Of a stretch of DNA of 64,000 bases, positions 33,045 through 41,824 are shown piece after piece. Position 1 is the first letter of the stretch; the number at the start of each line of letters is the position of its first letter. The position numbers and the translations under genes were made by a program. The DNA is from Thermoplasmata archaeon (GTDB lineage Archaea > Thermoplasmatota > DTKX01 > JAHFTX01). The stretch covers positions 62,001 to 126,000 of the forward strand of contig JAHFTX010000002.1 of NCBI GenBank assembly GCA_023265395.1. The letters are read 5' to 3'. Under the pieces are notes generated by a model that saw only the letters and a program-made list of their open reading frames with translations, was not told the origin of the DNA and ran no database searches.

Positions 33045-33257
33045 ATGGTCCTGCAGCTGACGCGGAGGGAGGCGCTCGTGGCGCTCGTGGCGCTCGGGAT
33101 GCCCGCCGTCGTGATGGTCATCGCGGCCTACCTGCTCGCAGGCGGCCCATCGGCACTGTTCGTCGTTGTCGTCGTGCTGCTGGTGATCCTCTGGCGTATC
33201 GGTCGGTTCGCCCGCCAGGTGGAACTCCTTGGGGGGATGTTGCGTGCACGGCGCTGA
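33045..33257 (+). CDS. Small membrane protein (70 aa)
   Basis: Two hydrophobic helices (LVALVALGMPAVVMVIAAYL and ALFVVVVVLLVILW) are separated by a short AGGPS turn and end in the basic tail RIGRFARQVELLGG-MLRARR. Both ends are predicted to be cytoplasmic. The ATG at 33045 was chosen because the longer frame to 32943 overlaps the tRNA-Leu gene. No family was recognised. A subunit of a larger membrane complex or a stand-alone small membrane protein is equally possible. Confidence 0.55.
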   Translation: MVLQLTRREALVALVALGMPAVVMVIAAYLLAGGPSALFVVVVVLLVILWRIGRFARQVELLGGMLRARR

Positions 33258-33301
33258 GCGTCGACCCTTGCTACTGCTGCACACGGCCATCCCCGTGCCC
33301 G

Positions 33302-33327
33302 GCGCGCGAAGGGGCGGCTTCGCGCGC
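33302..33327 (+). terminator. Strong G+C stem-loop
   Basis: A perfect 10-bp inverted repeat GCGCGCGAAG/CTTCGCGCGC with a 6-base loop lies between the small membrane gene and the next promoter. No T run follows. An intergenic 3' end structure is the likely role. Confidence 0.4.
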
Positions 33328-33359
33328 TCCGCCTCCGCGTGCCCTGGTGCAGCCCGCAA

Positions 33360-33368
33360 CTATTAAGG
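33360..33368 (+). promoter_or_regulatory. TATA-like box before the duplicated coiled-coil gene
   Basis: CTATTAAGG predicts a start at about 33388-33390. This is on or after the only possible non-standard start (CTG at 33384) and well before the first GTG at 33573, so the translation start is unresolved. Confidence 0.45.
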
Positions 33369-33383
33369 ACACCCGGCAGTTAG

Positions 33384-35027
33384 CTGAGCGCTCCGCTCGG
33401 GCGGGGGGGGTCCACCGTCGTCTACGTCACGCCCGACGAGGTCAAGGCGTACGTCAAGAAGTACGTCCAGACCTACATCTCCACGGTCAAGGAGAAGGAC
33501 AGCGCCCACAAGCCCTCCTTCTTCACCGACTACCCCCACAACATCGTCGCGACGATCCTCCCCAACGAGGTCGTGGCGATCCTCTACACCCCCAAGTCCG
33601 ACGTCGCCCAGGTGGCGGTCAACCGCCAATCCTACGAGCAACTGCGGGCGACGATCAGCGGCGGCGGCCACAGCCGCCTGCAGACCCACTTCCCGACCAA
33701 GGACTTCTCCGAGCGCGCGGCGATCGTCGACGCCAAGCGCGACGTCGCCTTCGACACCCAGGATGCCACCTTCGACACCGGGCTCATAGCCGCCCGCAGG
33801 CACGTCGAGGAGAGCCAGCGGACCCTCAAGGAGATGGCATCGACCCAGCCGTGGCTCGAGGGCCAGCTGGGGGAGCTTGCCGCCAAGCTCACCAAGGCGA
33901 TGGAGCCGCTCGACCAGCTGCTCAAGGACCAGCAGAACGCCCACAGCAGCGGGCGGCGCACCGTCGAGCTCGATGAGCTGGCCCGCCTCGAGGGGGTGCG
34001 GCTCGAGGGCTATCGCACCCTCGAGGGTGCAATCGTCGAGGAGTACCTGCGCTCCTACCTGGCCACCTACCGCGCCGGGATCAAGCCCGACTACCCCGAC
34101 CACGCCAAGCCGGGCTTCTACAAGAACGGCCCCTACCACATCAAGGCCTACATCCTGCCCAACGAAGCGGTCGCGCTGCTGGTCAAGGCCAAGACCTCCA
34201 ACATCCAGCTCGCCTGCGTCCGCTCCTCCTGGGAGGAGTTCGAGAACGCCCTCGACGCCGTACCCCACGACTTCATGGCCTCCTACCCGCCGCTCAAGCC
34301 CTTCACCAAGGCCTCCGGGTCGGTCGACGCCAAGGCCGCGGTCAGCGCCGACATCGCCATCGCGCTGCACCAGGTGCTGCTGACGACCACCAAGGAGCTG
34401 GTCAGCGCCTGCGAGCAGCAGATGACCGAGATCGCCCGCACCAACCCCTGGCTGGAGGAGCCGCTGGCCAAGGCCGGCAACCGCATCCAGCAGGTGACCA
34501 AGCTCCTCGAGGTCCTGACGGTGACGCTGGCCAAGCAGGAGCAGGGACTGCGTGCCCTGACCGAGAAGGCGCGCACCGACACGCTGCGCCGCTTCAAGAG
34601 CCCGCAGGTGGGCCAGGCGCCAATCTTCGAGGAGAGCGCAGCCCCCGCCCCGGCGTACGTCCCTGCCCCGACCCCGGCAGCGGCGCCGCAATATGAGACC
34701 TACGAGGAACCCGCCCGCGGCGGCGGCGGGCTCAGCGAGGACGACCGGCGCATGATCGAGGGGCTGCGCGGCGAGCTGGACAACTCCCGGCGCAAGATGC
34801 GCGACTTCGAGCGGCGCCTCGACTACCTCGACAACCTCGCCGGCAAGCAGCAGGCGGACCAGAACGAGAAGTTCAAGCTGCAGAACGACATCATCAAGGG
34901 CGAGGTGCGTTCGGCCAACAAGGCCAGCTGGGGCCTGGCGGCCATGGGCCTGCTCCTGGGGGTGCTGGCGATCGTCGCCAACTACGAGAACCTCATCGCG
35001 ATCATCGTGCGGCTGACCGGCGGCTAG
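33384..35027 (+). CDS. Membrane-anchored protein with an internal duplication and coiled coil
   Basis: Two copies of a ~190-residue domain follow one another. Copy 1 runs VKAYVKKYVQTYI...NIVATILPNEVVAILYTPK...STQPWLEGQLGELAAKL; copy 2 runs VEEYLRSYLATYR...HIKAYILPNEAVALLVKAK...RTNPWLEEPLAKAG. An Ala/Pro linker, a charged coiled coil (MIEGLRGELDNSRRKMRDFE) and a C-terminal helix LAAMGLLLGVLAIVANY follow, so it is tail-anchored with the domains in the cytoplasm. The homologous sequence begins about 55 codons before the first GTG (33573), yet no ATG, GTG or TTG exists in frame after the stop at 33381. The given start is the rare CTG at 33384. A G8 run at 33403-33410 could hide a frameshift. No function was recognised. 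Confidence 0.68.
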   Translation: MSAPLGRGGSTVVYVTPDEVKAYVKKYVQTYISTVKEKDSAHKPSFFTDYPHNIVATILPNEVVAILYTPKSDVAQVAVNRQSYEQLRATISGGGHSRLQTHFPTKDFSERAAIVDAKRDVAFDTQDATFDTGLIAARRHVEESQRTLKEMASTQPWLEGQLGELAAKLTKAMEPLDQLLKDQQNAHSSGRRTVELDELARLEGVRLEGYRTLEGAIVEEYLRSYLATYRAGIKPDYPDHAKPGFYKNGPYHIKAYILPNEAVALLVKAKTSNIQLACVRSSWEEFENALDAVPHDFMASYPPLKPFTKASGSVDAKAAVSADIAIALHQVLLTTTKELVSACEQQMTEIARTNPWLEEPLAKAGNRIQQVTKLLEVLTVTLAKQEQGLRALTEKARTDTLRRFKSPQVGQAPIFEESAAPAPAYVPAPTPAAAPQYETYEEPARGGGGLSEDDRRMIEGLRGELDNSRRKMRDFERRLDYLDNLAGKQQADQNEKFKLQNDIIKGEVRSANKASWGLAAMGLLLGVLAIVANYENLIAIIVRLTGG

Positions 35028-38000
35028 GGCTCGCCACGGCTCGCGTCGGGCGCCGTCGGTGGCGCTGCGCCCTCGTCGGCGGGCTCCTCCGACGAGGAGG
35101 TGCCCTCGGCGGCCACGATGGGCCGCTCGTGGTGCTCCCGGCGCTCTGGCGGTGTCGCCAACGTCGCCACCAGCAGCGCCGCCAGCTGCGCGGCGCCCGC
35201 CTTGTCGAGCCCCTCGTTGCGGACGCGGCTGAAGGGGCTGTGCACGCAGCTGGGGCATCCCTTGGCGCAGGGGCAGGCGGCGATGGTCCTGTGCACCGCC
35301 GAGAGCAGCGCGGGCAGCTGCAGATACCCCTGCTCGACCAGGCCGACCCCACCGGCGGCGTTGTCGAAGAGGAACAGCCCCGGGGCGCCGGCCAGCGCCT
35401 TGTGCGCGGAGAAGGCCGCACCGCCGAGGTCATGTCGGCCACAGATGGCAAAGAGCGGCAGCAGCGCAGAGGTGGCGTGCTCGAGCGCCTGCAGCGACCC
35501 TTCGAAGTCGCGGTCGGTGGCGCTCAGCGCGTCGCGCAGCCCACCGCCCAGGCGCAGCCACATCCCCTTGGTGCGCAGCCGCGTCGCCGGCAGGTGCAGC
35601 GGCTCGGGCTGCGAGACCGCAGGCCCCTCCTTGCTGTCGCGCACCATCACGTAGGAGCGCACCTGCTCGACGACCTCCACGTCGCCAAAGCCGACCTCGA
35701 GCTGCGGCCAGCGCGCCTCCTCCAGCGGGGCGATGATCTCGAGCTCGGTGCTCTGGTAGGCCTCGGTGTAGTAGTCGGCCTCGATGGGCTCGACGTAGGC
35801 ACACCGAGCCTTGAGCACCAGCTCGCGCACCAGATAGGTCTCGCCCTGGTGGAGGTAGATCGCCCCCGGGTGGGTCTCGCGGAAGGCACGCGGTCGGTCG
35901 ACCTCACCGATCTCGCGGTCGCGACCTCTGGTGACGTCGACGATCTTGATGCGCGAGCGACTGGTGGAGCGGATCGCCACGCGCCGGTGGGGCGCCTTGG
36001 CCGTGCAGCCGAAGGAGCCGTCACGCTTGCGGGTGAGGACGTCGGAGGTCGCTAGCGCCTCCAGATGGATGGTGAGCCCTTCCCCAAAGAGCGTCTCCTC
36101 GCTCGTCGTCACCGGCAGCTCTGCGGCGGCGCAGGGCAGGTGGTCGGCCAGCAGGTAGGGGTTGCGCGGGTCGATGACCGCGCGCTCGGGGGCGCTGGCG
36201 AAGAGGCGCTCGGGGTCCTCCATCAACGACTGGTCGAGCGGGTCGGAGAGGGCGATCAGGGTCACCAGCGCCTCCTTGTCCCCGCGGCCGGCACGGTTGG
36301 CCTGCTGCCAGGTCGAGGCGATGGTCCCAGGATAGCCGATCAGGATCGTCGCATCGAGGCCGCCGATGTCGATCCCCAGCTCGAGGGCGTTGGTGGCGGT
36401 CACGCCCAGCAGCTTGCCGCTGAGGATCCCCTGCTCGAGGGCCCGTCGCTCGCGCGGGCTGTAGCCGGCGCGGTAGCTGGCGACCTGCTCGGCCAGCTCG
36501 GGGGAGAGGTCGGCCTTGGCCCAGCGCAGGACCAGCTCGGCGATGCGCCGGGCCTTGGTGAAGGTGAGGTTGGTGACGTGGTGCTTGACATGCTCCTTGA
36601 ACAGCAGCACCCCTTCGGTGTAGGAGGAGGTGCGCGCCCCCTCCTCGTCCAAGGGGGGGTTCCACAGCACCAGGGTCTTGGGCCCGACCGGCGCGCCACT
36701 GTCGGAGATGACCTCGAAGGGGACGCCCGCGAGCGTGGAGGCGAACTCGCCGGGGTTGGCGATCGTCGCCGATGCCCCGATGAACAGCGGGGTGGCGCCG
36801 TAGTGGGCGCACAGCCGGCGCAACCGGCGCAGCACCAGCGAGACGTGGGAGCCGAAGACCCCTTGGTAGATGTGCATCTCGTCGAGCACGACGACGCTCA
36901 GGTGCGACAGGAAGGGGGCCCACTTTCCGTGGGTGGGGAGGATCCCAAAGTGCAGCTCGTCGGGGTTGCTGAGGATGATCTTGGGGAAGTCGGCCAGGAT
37001 GCGCTTGCGCGACTCGGGGGTCGTATCACCATCGAAGGTGGCCGCCGAGGAGCGTCCCCCCAGGTGGTCCCAGAAGGCAAAGAGCCGCTGCAGCTGGTCC
37101 TGCGCCAGCGCCTTGGTCGGGGTCAGGTAGAGCGCGTGGGCCGAGGGGTCGGCAAGCAGGTCGGTGAAGATCGGCAGCGTGTAGCAGAGGGTCTTGCCCG
37201 AGGCGTTGGGGGTCGCCACGACGAAGTTGTGATGCTCACGATGGAGGCGCAACGCCGCCGCTTGGTGGGTGTAGAGCGGCCAGGTGCCTCCCTTGTGCAT
37301 CGCGCTGATGAGTGCGGGATGGAGCTCGGGCGTCTCAGCAAATTGGGCGCTGCGCTGGGGCAGCTGGCGCACATGGACCATCTGCCCGCGATAGGTGGGC
37401 ATCTTCTGCAGGTGGTCGAGGAAGGCGGCGATGGTGGGGAAGGGCTCGGCTGGCCCCTCGAAGGTCGGTGCGGCGACCTCGCCCTCGGCGGGTCCCTCCT
37501 GGTGGGTCGGCAGGATCCGTGCGCGCCATTGCGAGCGCATGCGCGCATTGTCATACAGGCGCAGCCGCAGTCCGAGCTCGTCGCTCTGCTTGAGCAGGTA
37601 GTAGAAGTCCCGCCCATGGCGACCGCTGCCCCCGCCGCCGCCGACCGAGGTGCGCCGCAGCGCCGTGCGCTTGCCGTTGGCGACGGCCTGTGCGACGCCC
37701 TGGACCTTGCCCACCCCCAGCACCTCCTCGCCCAGCAGGTCGGTCACGCACAGGGAGAGGTCCTTGGGGGGCAGTGGGCCGAGGACCTCGAGCAGGCAGA
37801 GGATCACCTCCTGGACCAGGGCGAAGATCGCGTCGTTGTCAGTCAACTGCAGCACGAATAGATCCCCCTGGGGGACCACCAGGCGCATCCGCTGCAGGTG
37901 GTCGAGGGCCTCCTTGACCTGCCCCAGTGGCACATCGGCGGCATGGGCCAGCTCGAGCTTGGCCTGCGGCCCCTTCTGGTGCAACGTCTGGATGGTGCGC

Positions 38001-38032
38001 AGCAGCGCCACGGCCGGTGCGACCTCGCTCAC
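35024..38032 (-). CDS. MrfA/YprA-like DEAH-box helicase with MZB (DUF1998) domain
   Basis: A 1002-residue superfamily 2 helicase. The N-terminal ~60 residues look like a winged helix (LRTIQTLHQKGPQAKLELAH). Motif I is VVATPNASGKTLCY, motif II VVLDEMHIYQGVFGSH, motif III IGASATIANP, and motif VI WQQANRAGRGDKEAL. GYPGTIASTWQQ and the late cysteines (FAICGRH and CPCAKGCPSC) mark the DUF1998/MZB zinc domain of the MrfA group. Bacterial MrfA removes mitomycin lesions; the archaeal role is probably DNA repair. The N-terminal segment between the winged helix and motif I is long and little conserved. The stop shares CTAG with the convergent gene. Confidence 0.88.
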   Translation of the reverse strand: MSEVAPAVALLRTIQTLHQKGPQAKLELAHAADVPLGQVKEALDHLQRMRLVVPQGDLFVLQLTDNDAIFALVQEVILCLLEVLGPLPPKDLSLCVTDLLGEEVLGVGKVQGVAQAVANGKRTALRRTSVGGGGGSGRHGRDFYYLLKQSDELGLRLRLYDNARMRSQWRARILPTHQEGPAEGEVAAPTFEGPAEPFPTIAAFLDHLQKMPTYRGQMVHVRQLPQRSAQFAETPELHPALISAMHKGGTWPLYTHQAAALRLHREHHNFVVATPNASGKTLCYTLPIFTDLLADPSAHALYLTPTKALAQDQLQRLFAFWDHLGGRSSAATFDGDTTPESRKRILADFPKIILSNPDELHFGILPTHGKWAPFLSHLSVVVLDEMHIYQGVFGSHVSLVLRRLRRLCAHYGATPLFIGASATIANPGEFASTLAGVPFEVISDSGAPVGPKTLVLWNPPLDEEGARTSSYTEGVLLFKEHVKHHVTNLTFTKARRIAELVLRWAKADLSPELAEQVASYRAGYSPRERRALEQGILSGKLLGVTATNALELGIDIGGLDATILIGYPGTIASTWQQANRAGRGDKEALVTLIALSDPLDQSLMEDPERLFASAPERAVIDPRNPYLLADHLPCAAAELPVTTSEETLFGEGLTIHLEALATSDVLTRKRDGSFGCTAKAPHRRVAIRSTSRSRIKIVDVTRGRDREIGEVDRPRAFRETHPGAIYLHQGETYLVRELVLKARCAYVEPIEADYYTEAYQSTELEIIAPLEEARWPQLEVGFGDVEVVEQVRSYVMVRDSKEGPAVSQPEPLHLPATRLRTKGMWLRLGGGLRDALSATDRDFEGSLQALEHATSALLPLFAICGRHDLGGAAFSAHKALAGAPGLFLFDNAAGGVGLVEQGYLQLPALLSAVHRTIAACPCAKGCPSCVHSPFSRVRNEGLDKAGAAQLAALLVATLATPPERREHHERPIVAAEGTSSSEEPADEGAAPPTAPDASRGEP

Positions 38033-38107
38033 CAGTGGACCTCCCGTTCCCTCACAGGAGCCACGGCGGGAATGAAGCTTGGCCGCCGAGCGGTGGTTGG
38101 TCGCAGC

Positions 38108-38659
38108 CTACCCAGAGTCGATCCCCCCCGATGCGACTGTGCGCACCTGTCGTCGCACCGTCCGCTCGATCGTGCGGCGCGTCGCGCCCCTGGGGTCGCC
38201 CTGCAACCTCAAGAAAAGCCCTGCGCGATGGCGGCGGTCGGTGTGATGCGCCACCAGCTGCAGCTCCACCGGCTTCCCGGCTCCGTGCGCGGGGACCACC
38301 GACCAGCGTTCCTGCAGCTGCGGGGTCATCCCCAGGAGCGGGACTTCTCCCCAGGGCAGGACCGAGCCGATCGGCAGGTCGGTGCTGACCACCAGACGCT
38401 GCTGGGCAAGGGCCGCAAGCAGCGCAGGTCGCAACCGCGACCAGAACAGCACGGGGATGATCGAGACCTCCTGCAGCGCCGCGACACGGACGCGCAGCGC
38501 GCGCAGCCGCACCCACCCCAGTGCCCCTGCAAGCAGCAGGTGCACCGAGATCCCGACGAGCAGCAGGTGCACCATCCCCAGCTGCTGCCGTGGCAGCAGC
38601 AGCAGCGGGAGCACGCCCGAACCGAGGCAGCTGAGCACCAGCACCTGTCGGACCCGCAA
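38108..38659 (-). CDS. Small predicted membrane protein
   Basis: A 183-residue product with two hydrophobic helices (QVLVLSCLGSGVLPLLLLP and LGMVHLLLVGISVHLLLAGA), then a soluble basic part ending RTIERTVRRQVRTVASGG. The start is doubtful. TTG at 38659 is the only start-like codon, and sequence of coding character (SAEWRRESELFGELLR) continues in frame upstream toward the end of the surface protein gene, about 70 bases away. It could be co-transcribed with that gene. No family was recognised. Confidence 0.5.
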   Translation of the reverse strand: MRVRQVLVLSCLGSGVLPLLLLPRQQLGMVHLLLVGISVHLLLAGALGWVRLRALRVRVAALQEVSIIPVLFWSRLRPALLAALAQQRLVVSTDLPIGSVLPWGEVPLLGMTPQLQERWSVVPAHGAGKPVELQLVAHHTDRRHRAGLFLRLQGDPRGATRRTIERTVRRQVRTVASGGIDSG

Positions 38660-38726
38660 CAGCTCGCCGAAGAGCTCGGACTCCCTGCGCCACTCGGCGC
38701 TGGGGGCTGCCCCTCGCAGCGCGCGG

Positions 38727-40970
38727 CTAGCGATCGCGCTCCCCCCGTCGCAATCGCCGCGCCACAGGGGCGCGTGCCGAACGAGGGGGCCGCAGGCGCT
38801 TGCGGTTCGCCCGTCGCAGTCGCCGTTCGATGGGATCGCGCGACCGGCGCACGCGCCACTGCCGCACCGTCAACAGCGCGACGATGATGGTCACCGCCAG
38901 CAGCAGCAGGCACGCTGGGGAGGCCACGACCACCGCTGCGGTCGCCGCGATCGTCGGGCTGACGAAAACGGTGACGTTGTTGTGCCCTGCGACGCCCGGC
39001 GCATCGGGGAAGCGCACCCGCACCGTGCGCCCCACGGCGTCCACCTGGGCAGGGTGCTGCGCCTCGATACGGGTGACCTCCACCGACGAGGGGAAGCGCA
39101 GGACGTAGGTGAGGACCCAGCCCTCCTGGCCGCGCAGGGCGAAGCGCTGGCCGATCTCGACGACCGCCAGAGCCCCGCTGACCGACCCGCTTGCGGTCGG
39201 CGGGACCTCGGTGCGCTCGGTCGAACCGAGGTCCTTGGTGCGCAGCACCTGCGCCAGCCCGACGATGCGCAGCGGCCCGCGGGCGGTGGGCGATAGCGTC
39301 TCGTCGACGAGGGTCATCCGCAGGTCGACCTGCTGCCCCAGGGCTGCGCTGAGCGCTGCCGCCAATCGGATGGTGGCCTGCGTCGTGAGGTTGTCGAGGT
39401 CGCTGTGGTGCACGTAGCCCTCGGCGAGCAGGGCCCGCAGCAGGTTGGCATCGGCAAAGGGGATCTCCACGGCACCCAGGGAGGTGCCGTTGAGGAGGTC
39501 GGTCGTCGCCACATGGTCGATCTCGACCTCGACGCGCACCGCGGTGGGGACCACGGCCTGCCACCGTGTGAGGATCTGCGCAGGGTCGGTCTGGGTGTCG
39601 CCGATCGAGAGGGTGATCTGCGCCTGCGTGCGGTTGCGGTCGTACCGCTCCCCTTCGCCGATCAACCGGAGCTCGGTGGCGCGTCCGAGCGCCAGCTGGA
39701 CCATCGTCCGCGCGCCCTGCAGGGTCACGGGCGCACCTCCCGAGTCGGCGACGCGCACCCCGATGGGCAGCAGCAGGTCGATGGTCCCGGTGGTCAGGTC
39801 GGCGGCCGCCGGCATCCGCAGCAGCACCGCACCGCTGCTGTTGAGCAGCGCCCACGCCAGCGCCCGCCCTTGGTCACCGAGCCCGGGGGAGAGGAGCTCG
39901 ACCTGCAGGTCGCCCACCAGCGGCGGACCGTCCATGGTCGCTGGGGCGAACCCCACCTGGGTCTGCGGCCGCCACACCAGCCCCAGGCGGACCGGGCCCA
40001 CCAACGGGGCAAGCTGGGCCTCGGCGGTGCGCAGCCGCGGCTGGACGTAGACGAGGTCGATGCGCTCCCAGCTGGTCACCCCCGCCGCGACGGCCATGCG
40101 GACCCCATCGGCCGTCACGATGTCGATGCCCCCCAGCTCCGCAGGGAGCAACGGCGCATCGCCACTGCTGGCGAGCGCGCCGATGGAGACGGTGGCGTTG
40201 AGGGTGATGGCGTCGAAGTCGAGGACGTCGACGTGCGCCGCCAGCGAGATGTTCGTCTGGGCCACCGGTGCTGGGGAGAGTGCTGCCAGGGTCAGTTCGA
40301 TGCGCTGCTGCAGCACCTCGCTCCCAAGCAGGTTGTCGAAGACCCAGTGCGGATCGCCCTGGAGCGGACCACCGCCGCTCAGACCGCTGCCGGCCATCGC
40401 CAACAGCTGCAACTGCAACCGGTCCCCCGCCGGGACCTCCACCTGCAACGTCGACGAGGGCGTGGCCCCCAGGGTGAGCGCGCCGCGCAGCGACGCGCCG
40501 ACGTCGGCGGTGGGAGCCAGACCGTAGCTGCTCGCCTCGACGCGATAGCGTGCACGGACCCCCAGCCGCAGCGGCTGCTCGTAGGGGTCGGCGGTGTCGT
40601 TGCCGTAGTCGAGCAGCCGTGACGTCGGCCCGTCGATGGGGCTGAGCAGCACCGGCGGACCGAGCGCCCCGGCGACGATGTCGTCGAAGCGGTCCTCCAC
40701 CACCGCAGTGAGCACCGCGACGACCGTGCCGTTGGTGGAGGCGTCGACCGAGCGCAGCTGTGCCGCGCTCAGGGCTGTCCCCTCGATGCCGAACTCGTGG
40801 ATGGCGAAGGTGGCACCGATGGCGATGGTGGGCATCTCCCGCAGGTCGACGACGACCTCGGCCTCCATCCACTCGGGGGCGACCGTCGCATCGGCAGCCT
40901 GCGCGATCGGTGGGAGCGCCGGCAGCACCACCAGCGCCAGCAGCAGCAGCGCGGAGAGCGGCCGAGCCAT
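38727..40970 (-). CDS. Secreted membrane-anchored surface protein
   Basis: A 747-residue protein. The signal peptide (MARPLSALLLLALVVLPAL, cleavage near AQAADA) starts exactly at the ATG 40970. The longer open frame upstream is the shadow of rpe. The large exported part is beta-rich with several N-x-S/T sequons (NGT, NDT, NIS, NAT, NLT, NVT). One C-terminal helix, IAATAAVVVASPACLLLLAVTIIVALL, is followed by an unusually Arg-rich cytoplasmic tail (RRLRRANRKR and more), which may bind nucleic acid or acidic lipid head groups. No enzyme motif was seen. It lies 47 bases after rpe but is not metabolically related. Confidence 0.75.
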   Translation of the reverse strand: MARPLSALLLLALVVLPALPPIAQAADATVAPEWMEAEVVVDLREMPTIAIGATFAIHEFGIEGTALSAAQLRSVDASTNGTVVAVLTAVVEDRFDDIVAGALGPPVLLSPIDGPTSRLLDYGNDTADPYEQPLRLGVRARYRVEASSYGLAPTADVGASLRGALTLGATPSSTLQVEVPAGDRLQLQLLAMAGSGLSGGGPLQGDPHWVFDNLLGSEVLQQRIELTLAALSPAPVAQTNISLAAHVDVLDFDAITLNATVSIGALASSGDAPLLPAELGGIDIVTADGVRMAVAAGVTSWERIDLVYVQPRLRTAEAQLAPLVGPVRLGLVWRPQTQVGFAPATMDGPPLVGDLQVELLSPGLGDQGRALAWALLNSSGAVLLRMPAAADLTTGTIDLLLPIGVRVADSGGAPVTLQGARTMVQLALGRATELRLIGEGERYDRNRTQAQITLSIGDTQTDPAQILTRWQAVVPTAVRVEVEIDHVATTDLLNGTSLGAVEIPFADANLLRALLAEGYVHHSDLDNLTTQATIRLAAALSAALGQQVDLRMTLVDETLSPTARGPLRIVGLAQVLRTKDLGSTERTEVPPTASGSVSGALAVVEIGQRFALRGQEGWVLTYVLRFPSSVEVTRIEAQHPAQVDAVGRTVRVRFPDAPGVAGHNNVTVFVSPTIAATAAVVVASPACLLLLAVTIIVALLTVRQWRVRRSRDPIERRLRRANRKRLRPPRSARAPVARRLRRGERDR

Positions 40971-41017
40971 CGGCCACGCTCCATCCTCTGCGCAGATAGG
41001 GCTGTTGGTGGGAACCC

Positions 41018-41698
41018 TCAGTGGCGCCGGGCGCTCAGGCCCGCCTCGGCGGCCGCACGCAGCTTGGCCATGTTGGGGGCGATGGCACTCAGCGGCCCGC
41101 TGTAGATCGCGTTGCCCGCCACCAGGGCATCGGCGCCGGCGGCGACCACCGCCGTGGCATTGTCGGGGGTGATCCCGCCGTCGACCTCGATGATGACCGT
41201 GCGGCCCTTGACCATCTCCGCAGCCTCGCAGACCTTGGCGAGCACCGAGGGGATGAAGGACTGCCCCCCGAAGCCGGGGTTGACCGACATGATCAGGATC
41301 AGGTCGAGGTCGTCGAGGAGGTGTCGGAGCCCATCGACGGGGGTGTGGGGGTTGAGGGAGACGCCCGCGCGCAGACCCAGCTTGCGGATCGCCCCCAGCG
41401 TCCGATGCAGGTGCGTGCACGCCTCCCAGTGGACGGTCAGTCCCGCACAGCCGGCCTCGGCGAAGTCGTCGAGGTACCGGTCGGGGTCGGTGATCATCAG
41501 GTGCGTGTCCAGGGGCCGCGTCGCGACCTTGGCCAGCTTGCGGATCACCGGCGGCCCGATGGTGATGTTGGGCACGAAGTGACCGTCCATGACGTCGACA
41601 TGGTGCCAGTCGGCGCCGGCCGATTCGGCGGCACCGAGCGCGGCACCGAGTGCGGCGAAGTCCGCCGAGAGCAACGAGGGGGCCAGCACCACGCCCAT
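41018..41698 (-). CDS. rpe: Ribulose-phosphate 3-epimerase
   Basis: Interconverts ribulose 5-phosphate and xylulose 5-phosphate in the non-oxidative pentose phosphate pathway. The 226-residue TIM barrel has the full set of family motifs: APSLLSADFAALG, the metal/catalytic HHVDVMDGHFVPNITIGP, THLMITDPDRYLD, ILIMSVNPGFGGQSFI and the second catalytic Asp in IIEVDGGIT, ending in VAGNAIYSG. It is divergent from the transketolase genes around a palindrome at 41750-41769, suggesting common control. Confidence 0.96.
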   Translation of the reverse strand: MGVVLAPSLLSADFAALGAALGAAESAGADWHHVDVMDGHFVPNITIGPPVIRKLAKVATRPLDTHLMITDPDRYLDDFAEAGCAGLTVHWEACTHLHRTLGAIRKLGLRAGVSLNPHTPVDGLRHLLDDLDLILIMSVNPGFGGQSFIPSVLAKVCEAAEMVKGRTVIIEVDGGITPDNATAVVAAGADALVAGNAIYSGPLSAIAPNMAKLRAAAEAGLSARRH

Positions 41699-41749
41699 GG
41701 CCGACCATGCCCGGTGCGGCGGATGAGCCTTTGGGGCCGCTGCGGTGGG

Positions 41750-41769
41750 GCGATAGACCTATCTATCGC
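41750..41769. promoter_or_regulatory. Perfect palindrome in the divergent rpe/tkt promoter
   Basis: GCGATAG-ACCTAT-CTATCGC is a 7-bp perfect inverted repeat with a 6-base spacer, AT-rich inside a G+C-rich region. Its centre is 61-66 bases from both start codons, so it coincides with the place where TATA boxes for rpe (minus) and tktN (plus) would be. It is probably a shared promoter/operator. No other box is visible in this gap. Confidence 0.55.
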
Positions 41770-41824
41770 GCACCGATTGGGCGGCGTTGGCCAGCAGGGT
41801 CACGGGGGGCTGGGGGTGCAGACG

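Noticed and set aside
33363-35258. Open frame of 631 codons on the minus strand
   Set aside because: It overlaps the duplicated plus-strand gene, whose internal homology proves its frame. The composition (His/Gly/Val/Leu/Asp only) is that of a shadow.
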